A DNA stretch of 15,116 nt from Streptococcaceae bacterium. GTDB taxonomy: Bacteria; Bacillota; Bacilli; Lactobacillales; Streptococcaceae. The notes below the pieces were generated by a model, which was not told the origin of the DNA, made no database searches, and saw only the letters and a list, made by a program, of their open reading frames with translations. Below are positions 13,350 through 15,116 of the stretch, in pieces (position 1 is the first letter of the stretch; each line of letters starts with the position of its first letter). A program made the position numbers and the translations under genes. The DNA lies in assembly GCA_031270215.1 (NCBI GenBank), contig JAISYB010000060.1, positions 1 to 15,116 on the forward strand, in the 5' to 3' direction.

Positions 13350-13375
13350 GCAAGGCTAGGATTTTCTAGCCTTGC
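13350..13375 (-). promoter_or_regulatory. Perfect 10-bp hairpin after the J-domain gene
   Basis: GCAAGGCTAG and CTAGCCTTGC flank a 6-nt loop, 12 nt after the stop of the J-domain gene. Only a few T follow on either strand, so it is at best a weak terminator. It may reduce read-through or protect the upstream message end. Confidence 0.55.
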
Positions 13376-13387
13376 TTATATTTGAGA

Positions 13388-13885
13388 TTAGGCTGTTTCT
13401 AACTCCTTAATCGTTTTGCCTCGTCTGTTGACTTTTTGACTGCCATACATACCGCGGATAGCGTCCATATCATAATTTTTTCGACTACGCTTTTTATAAT
13501 CTGCTGGCGCTTTATACCAAGCATATTTTTTAGGTGAATATCTGAAACTTAAAGTTTTTAAACAGTCTTTGTAAAGTTTCGTGTTGCCTGTTATCCAAAT
13601 GAACGTGCCAACAATTTCAATTTCTACATCAACCATCTTTAAGCTAAACAACTGATTAATGATGTCTTTAAATTCTTCTGATGTTTCTGCCGTTTCCTTC
13701 GTGTAACTTTCGCCGTCTTTATTTTTATGGACATTTTTTAAACGGCTAAATAATTCATCATATTCATTGTTTAATGCTGCCATCGCCTCATTGCTGCCAC
13801 CGCAATCGGGATGGAGTTTTAAAGCTAATTTCTTGTAAACTTTTTTCAATTCCTCCAATGTTTCAACGTTTTTGATATACTTCAT
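13388..13885 (-). CDS. Plasmid-type J-domain (DnaJ-like) protein
   Basis: A 165-residue protein. The N-terminal J domain (about 1-57) has the invariant HPD inside LKKVYKKLALKLHPDCGGSN, the loop that stimulates Hsp70/DnaK. A middle acidic part is followed by a C-terminal domain with EIVGTFIWITGNTKLYKD, SFRYSPKKYAWYKAPADYKK and MDAIRGMYGS, the Trp-rich extension seen in J proteins of plasmids and phages. It lacks the Gly/Phe and zinc-finger regions of true DnaJ. A GTG start at 13900 is possible, but ATG 13885 has GGAGGG 7 nt upstream. It is the first gene of the leftward SSB operon. It may recruit host DnaK to relaxosome or replication complexes (inference). Confidence 0.82.
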   Translation of the reverse strand: MKYIKNVETLEELKKVYKKLALKLHPDCGGSNEAMAALNNEYDELFSRLKNVHKNKDGESYTKETAETSEEFKDIINQLFSLKMVDVEIEIVGTFIWITGNTKLYKDCLKTLSFRYSPKKYAWYKAPADYKKRSRKNYDMDAIRGMYGSQKVNRRGKTIKELETA

Positions 13886-13947
13886 TTTTTCGCCCTCCAC
13901 ATAATTTTTATTTTTTTGCGATTTTGAAACACAAAAACTTTTTTGAG

Positions 13948-14043
13948 ACTGAAACGCTTTTCAACTTTCATTTTCGGAGCTTGCTTTGAGGCTCGGGTTG
14001 TTAGGGGTGAAACCCCTGACGGTTTTAAAAAAAGCGTTTCAGT
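13948..14043. repeat. 14-bp inverted repeat around inner hairpins
   Basis: ACTGAAACGCTTTT (13948-13961) and its exact complement (14030-14043) enclose two smaller hairpins, one of them AGGGGT-GAA-ACCCCT at 14003-14017. The right arm is also part of the larger palindrome 14022-14270, so the two folds exclude each other. Confidence 0.85.
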
Positions 14044-14049
14044 TGTCAA
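14022..14049 (-). promoter_or_regulatory. Candidate promoter of the SSB/J-domain operon
   Basis: On the minus strand a perfect TTGACA (14049-14044) is followed after 16 nt by TAAAAC (14027-14022). It would start about 130 nt before the J-domain gene. It lies in an arm of the long palindrome, so it might work both in double-stranded DNA and as a folded single strand. Confidence 0.45.
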
Positions 14050-14270
14050 AGTTCAAGTCTGTTGTTTTTGTGTTCCATTTTCATCGCATGTTTTCGGCGG
14101 AGTCGTTAAAAAACAAGTTCTAAAAATCCACAAGGGCGCGCAGCGTGCATTTTACCCTTGTGGACTTTTTAGGTTTTGTTTTAGGCTCCATCGTCCGAAA
14201 GCAGGCAAGATGAAAATGTCATAAAAACAATTGAACCTAATGGACAACTGAAACTAATGCTTTTTTAAAC
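14022..14270. repeat. 249-bp imperfect palindrome, possible single-strand promoter or oriT element
   Basis: The left arm (14022-14136) and right arm (14155-14270) are complementary over about 115 nt with small gaps and mismatches. Matching blocks from centre outwards: TCCACAAGGG, CTAAAAA-type tract, TTTCGG, CATTTTCATC, TTGTTTTT, GTTCAA, TTTCAGTTGTC and the GTTT..AAAAAAGC end. The loop is 18 nt (CGCGCAGCGTGCATTTTA). As a single strand it would make a very long hairpin. No protein is coded. Function is inferred from comparison with Frpo/ssi elements of conjugative plasmids. Confidence 0.7.
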
Positions 14271-14291
14271 TGTCAGCGTTTTTCTGACAGT
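14269..14291. repeat. 8-bp perfect hairpin
   Basis: ACTGTCAG and CTGACAGT around a 7-nt T-rich loop. First of four short hairpins to the right of the long palindrome. Confidence 0.6.
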
Positions 14292-14371
14292 GCTTTTGAT
14301 TTGCATAAAACTATATTTTTTATCTAAAAATATTTAAGAATATAAAAGCTGTCGTTTATGCCCCGCAAATC

Positions 14372-14398
14372 CCCCAAGAACATTGGGGAGTGTTTTTT
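14372..14398 (+). terminator. Terminator-like hairpin, plus strand
   Basis: CCCCAA/TTGGGG with a 5-nt loop, followed after a short gap by a T6 run. No plus-strand gene precedes it; it could end a non-coding transcript or just be part of the structured region. Confidence 0.45.
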
Positions 14399-14428
14399 GC
14401 TTGCAAAAATGCGGAAGGGGTTGATGTT

Positions 14429-14479
14429 TCCCTCAAAACTGAGGGACGGAAGGGAGTTTGGACCCCTAAGACTAGGGGT
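14429..14479. repeat. Two adjacent 7-bp perfect hairpins
   Basis: TCCCTCA-AAAC-TGAGGGA (14429-14446) and ACCCCTA-AGAC-TAGGGGT (14462-14479). Both have 4-nt loops of the form A-R/A-A-C and G/C-rich stems, and are 15 nt apart. Such paired hairpins are common near transfer and replication origins. Confidence 0.6.
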
Positions 14480-14550
14480 AGGGGGTTCATCTCTTATCTT
14501 TTATCTTTTTTACACCATCACTCTTTACTTTTTACTACTTTACTTTCATA

Positions 14551-14708
14551 TGTGCCCGCGACTTCCTTTTGTTATATTTTAAGCCGATTTCTTGACCACT
14601 CTCTCTTTACTGGGTGATTTATCCCACGTAGAGAGAGAGTGGTCAAGAAAATTCACACCAGTGGATAGGCGCTAAAATCGTTGTTAATAAAGGGAAGTCG
14701 CGGGCACA
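14551..14708. repeat. Nested inverted repeats, candidate oriT
   Basis: The outer 16-bp arms TGTGCCCGCGACTTCC are at 14551-14566 and 14693-14708. The inner 19-bp perfect arms, beginning TTTCTTGACCACTC, are at 14588-14606 and 14632-14650 with a 25-nt loop. Part of the spacer between inner and outer arms also pairs imperfectly (TTTTAAGCC against GGCGCTAAAA). The place, between a leading-type operon and a conjugation gene, makes oriT the most likely reading. No known nick sequence was identified with confidence. Confidence 0.65.
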
Positions 14709-14743
14709 CATGACCTGTTTGCTAAATTGCAGATATTGAACTT

Positions 14744-14800
14744 ATATGGAAATGATATGGACGTGATTTGGGTTCCATATGGATATGATATAGATGTGAT
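14744..14800 (+). repeat. 24-bp direct repeat, two copies
   Basis: 14744-14767 and 14777-14800 agree at 21 of 24 positions (ATATGGAAATGATATGGACG against ATATGGATATGATATAGATG at their starts). They start 33 bp apart, about three helical turns, as expected for a protein that binds both on one face beside oriT. Confidence 0.75.
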
Positions 14801-14866
14801 ATTGAAATCACTGTTTTATCTATAAACGTTGGGTTTCGTTATTTTACAATCGGATATCTTTGATTT

Positions 14867-15116
14867 TTAAACCACTTTCCTTGCATAAAAGACTTTCGGC
14901 TTCATTGGATTTTCTAGGGCTTTTCGATAGAGGTAAAACTCCCCTTTGCGGAGTGCTCTAAGCCGTTTTGGATCAATATCATACTTCTCTACATCACGCA
15001 CTGTCCCACGTTCACCAACCCAGTCACTCTTGCGAATATCACGCAAGCCTGTCTTTTGTTCAATCATGGATGTCTTATCAATATCCTTGTAAGTGCCACC
15101 TGTTTTTGCCCAATAT
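14867..15116 (-). CDS. C-terminal part of a probable conjugation protein (coupling-protein-like)
   Basis: The frame is open to the window edge (82 residues; the upstream residues YWAKTGGTYKDIDKTS precede the first internal Met), so the true start is outside. The end IDPKRLRALRKGEFYLYRKA recalls the C-terminus of TraG/VirD4-type coupling proteins, where the last ATPase part carries an L-x-x-L-x-x-G-E/Q-x pattern. This is a weak recognition. No ATPase motif is visible in the part seen. The neighbouring structured region and the SSB operon agree with a transfer function. It could be another transfer-region protein. Confidence 0.45.
   Translation of the reverse strand, partial: YWAKTGGTYKDIDKTSMIEQKTGLRDIRKSDWVGERGTVRDVEKYDIDPKRLRALRKGEFYLYRKALENPMKPKVFYARKVV

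Noticed and set aside
13943..14617. Plus-strand open frames (93, 74 and 75 codons) in the structured region.
   Set aside because: They run through palindromes and hairpins, lack ribosome sites and have unlikely compositions; the inverted repeats explain the open stretches.

Overview
The window looks like a low-GC Gram-positive bacterium of the order Lactobacillales (Streptococcus/Lactococcus/Enterococcus-like). The reasons are the LPXTG-anchored pilins with a class C sortase, strong AGGAGG-type ribosome binding sites, AT-rich intergenic DNA and plasmid backbone families common in that order. I cannot name the species. The right half is plasmid- or conjugative-element-like, so the pilus locus may be plasmid-borne, or two replicons may be joined near the insertion sequence. 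No replication initiator gene and no complete relaxase gene lie in the window. Every confidently called protein gene is on the minus strand.

Position 1-6547 is a pilus operon read leftwards. It has a promoter with an overlapping cre-like site, a small leader ORF that contains six tandem copies of the pentamer AGAGC (a rotation of GCAGA), a terminator-like hairpin just after the leader, two paralogous 950- and 927-residue LPXTG pilins, and the first part of a class C sortase. Both pilins carry an N-terminal C-type-lectin-like domain with EPN and WND motifs, then pilin D1/D2 domains with a YPK pilin motif, then a Cna_B-like domain. The repeat count decides whether the leader stops before the hairpin or is translated through it. 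This is the architecture of an ON/OFF attenuation switch, as known for the Pil1 pilus of Streptococcus gallolyticus.

Position 6548-8401 is a junction zone. It holds a gene remnant followed by a strong minus-strand terminator, a candidate plus-strand structured RNA, and an intact ISLre2-family transposase.

Position 8402-10082 is a maintenance zone. It holds a type I toxin-antitoxin module (a 27-residue holin-like toxin with a convergent antisense RNA) framed by two 98-bp direct repeats, a family of AT-rich palindromes that look like partition or operator sites, a frameshifted small coiled-coil gene, and a ribbon-helix-helix protein. The ParA ATPase follows at 10082-10867.

Position 10845-13885 continues what resembles a conjugative leading-region operon: a replication-relaxation protein, a secreted lipoprotein nuclease, a frameshifted small gene, SSB, a 55-residue unknown and a J-domain protein. 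Position 13886-14866 has no credible gene but is densely structured: a 249-bp imperfect palindrome, four short hairpins, nested 16- and 19-bp inverted repeats and a 24-bp direct repeat. This is a good place for oriT and/or a single-strand promoter. The window ends inside the 3' end of a probable conjugation gene, possibly the coupling protein.
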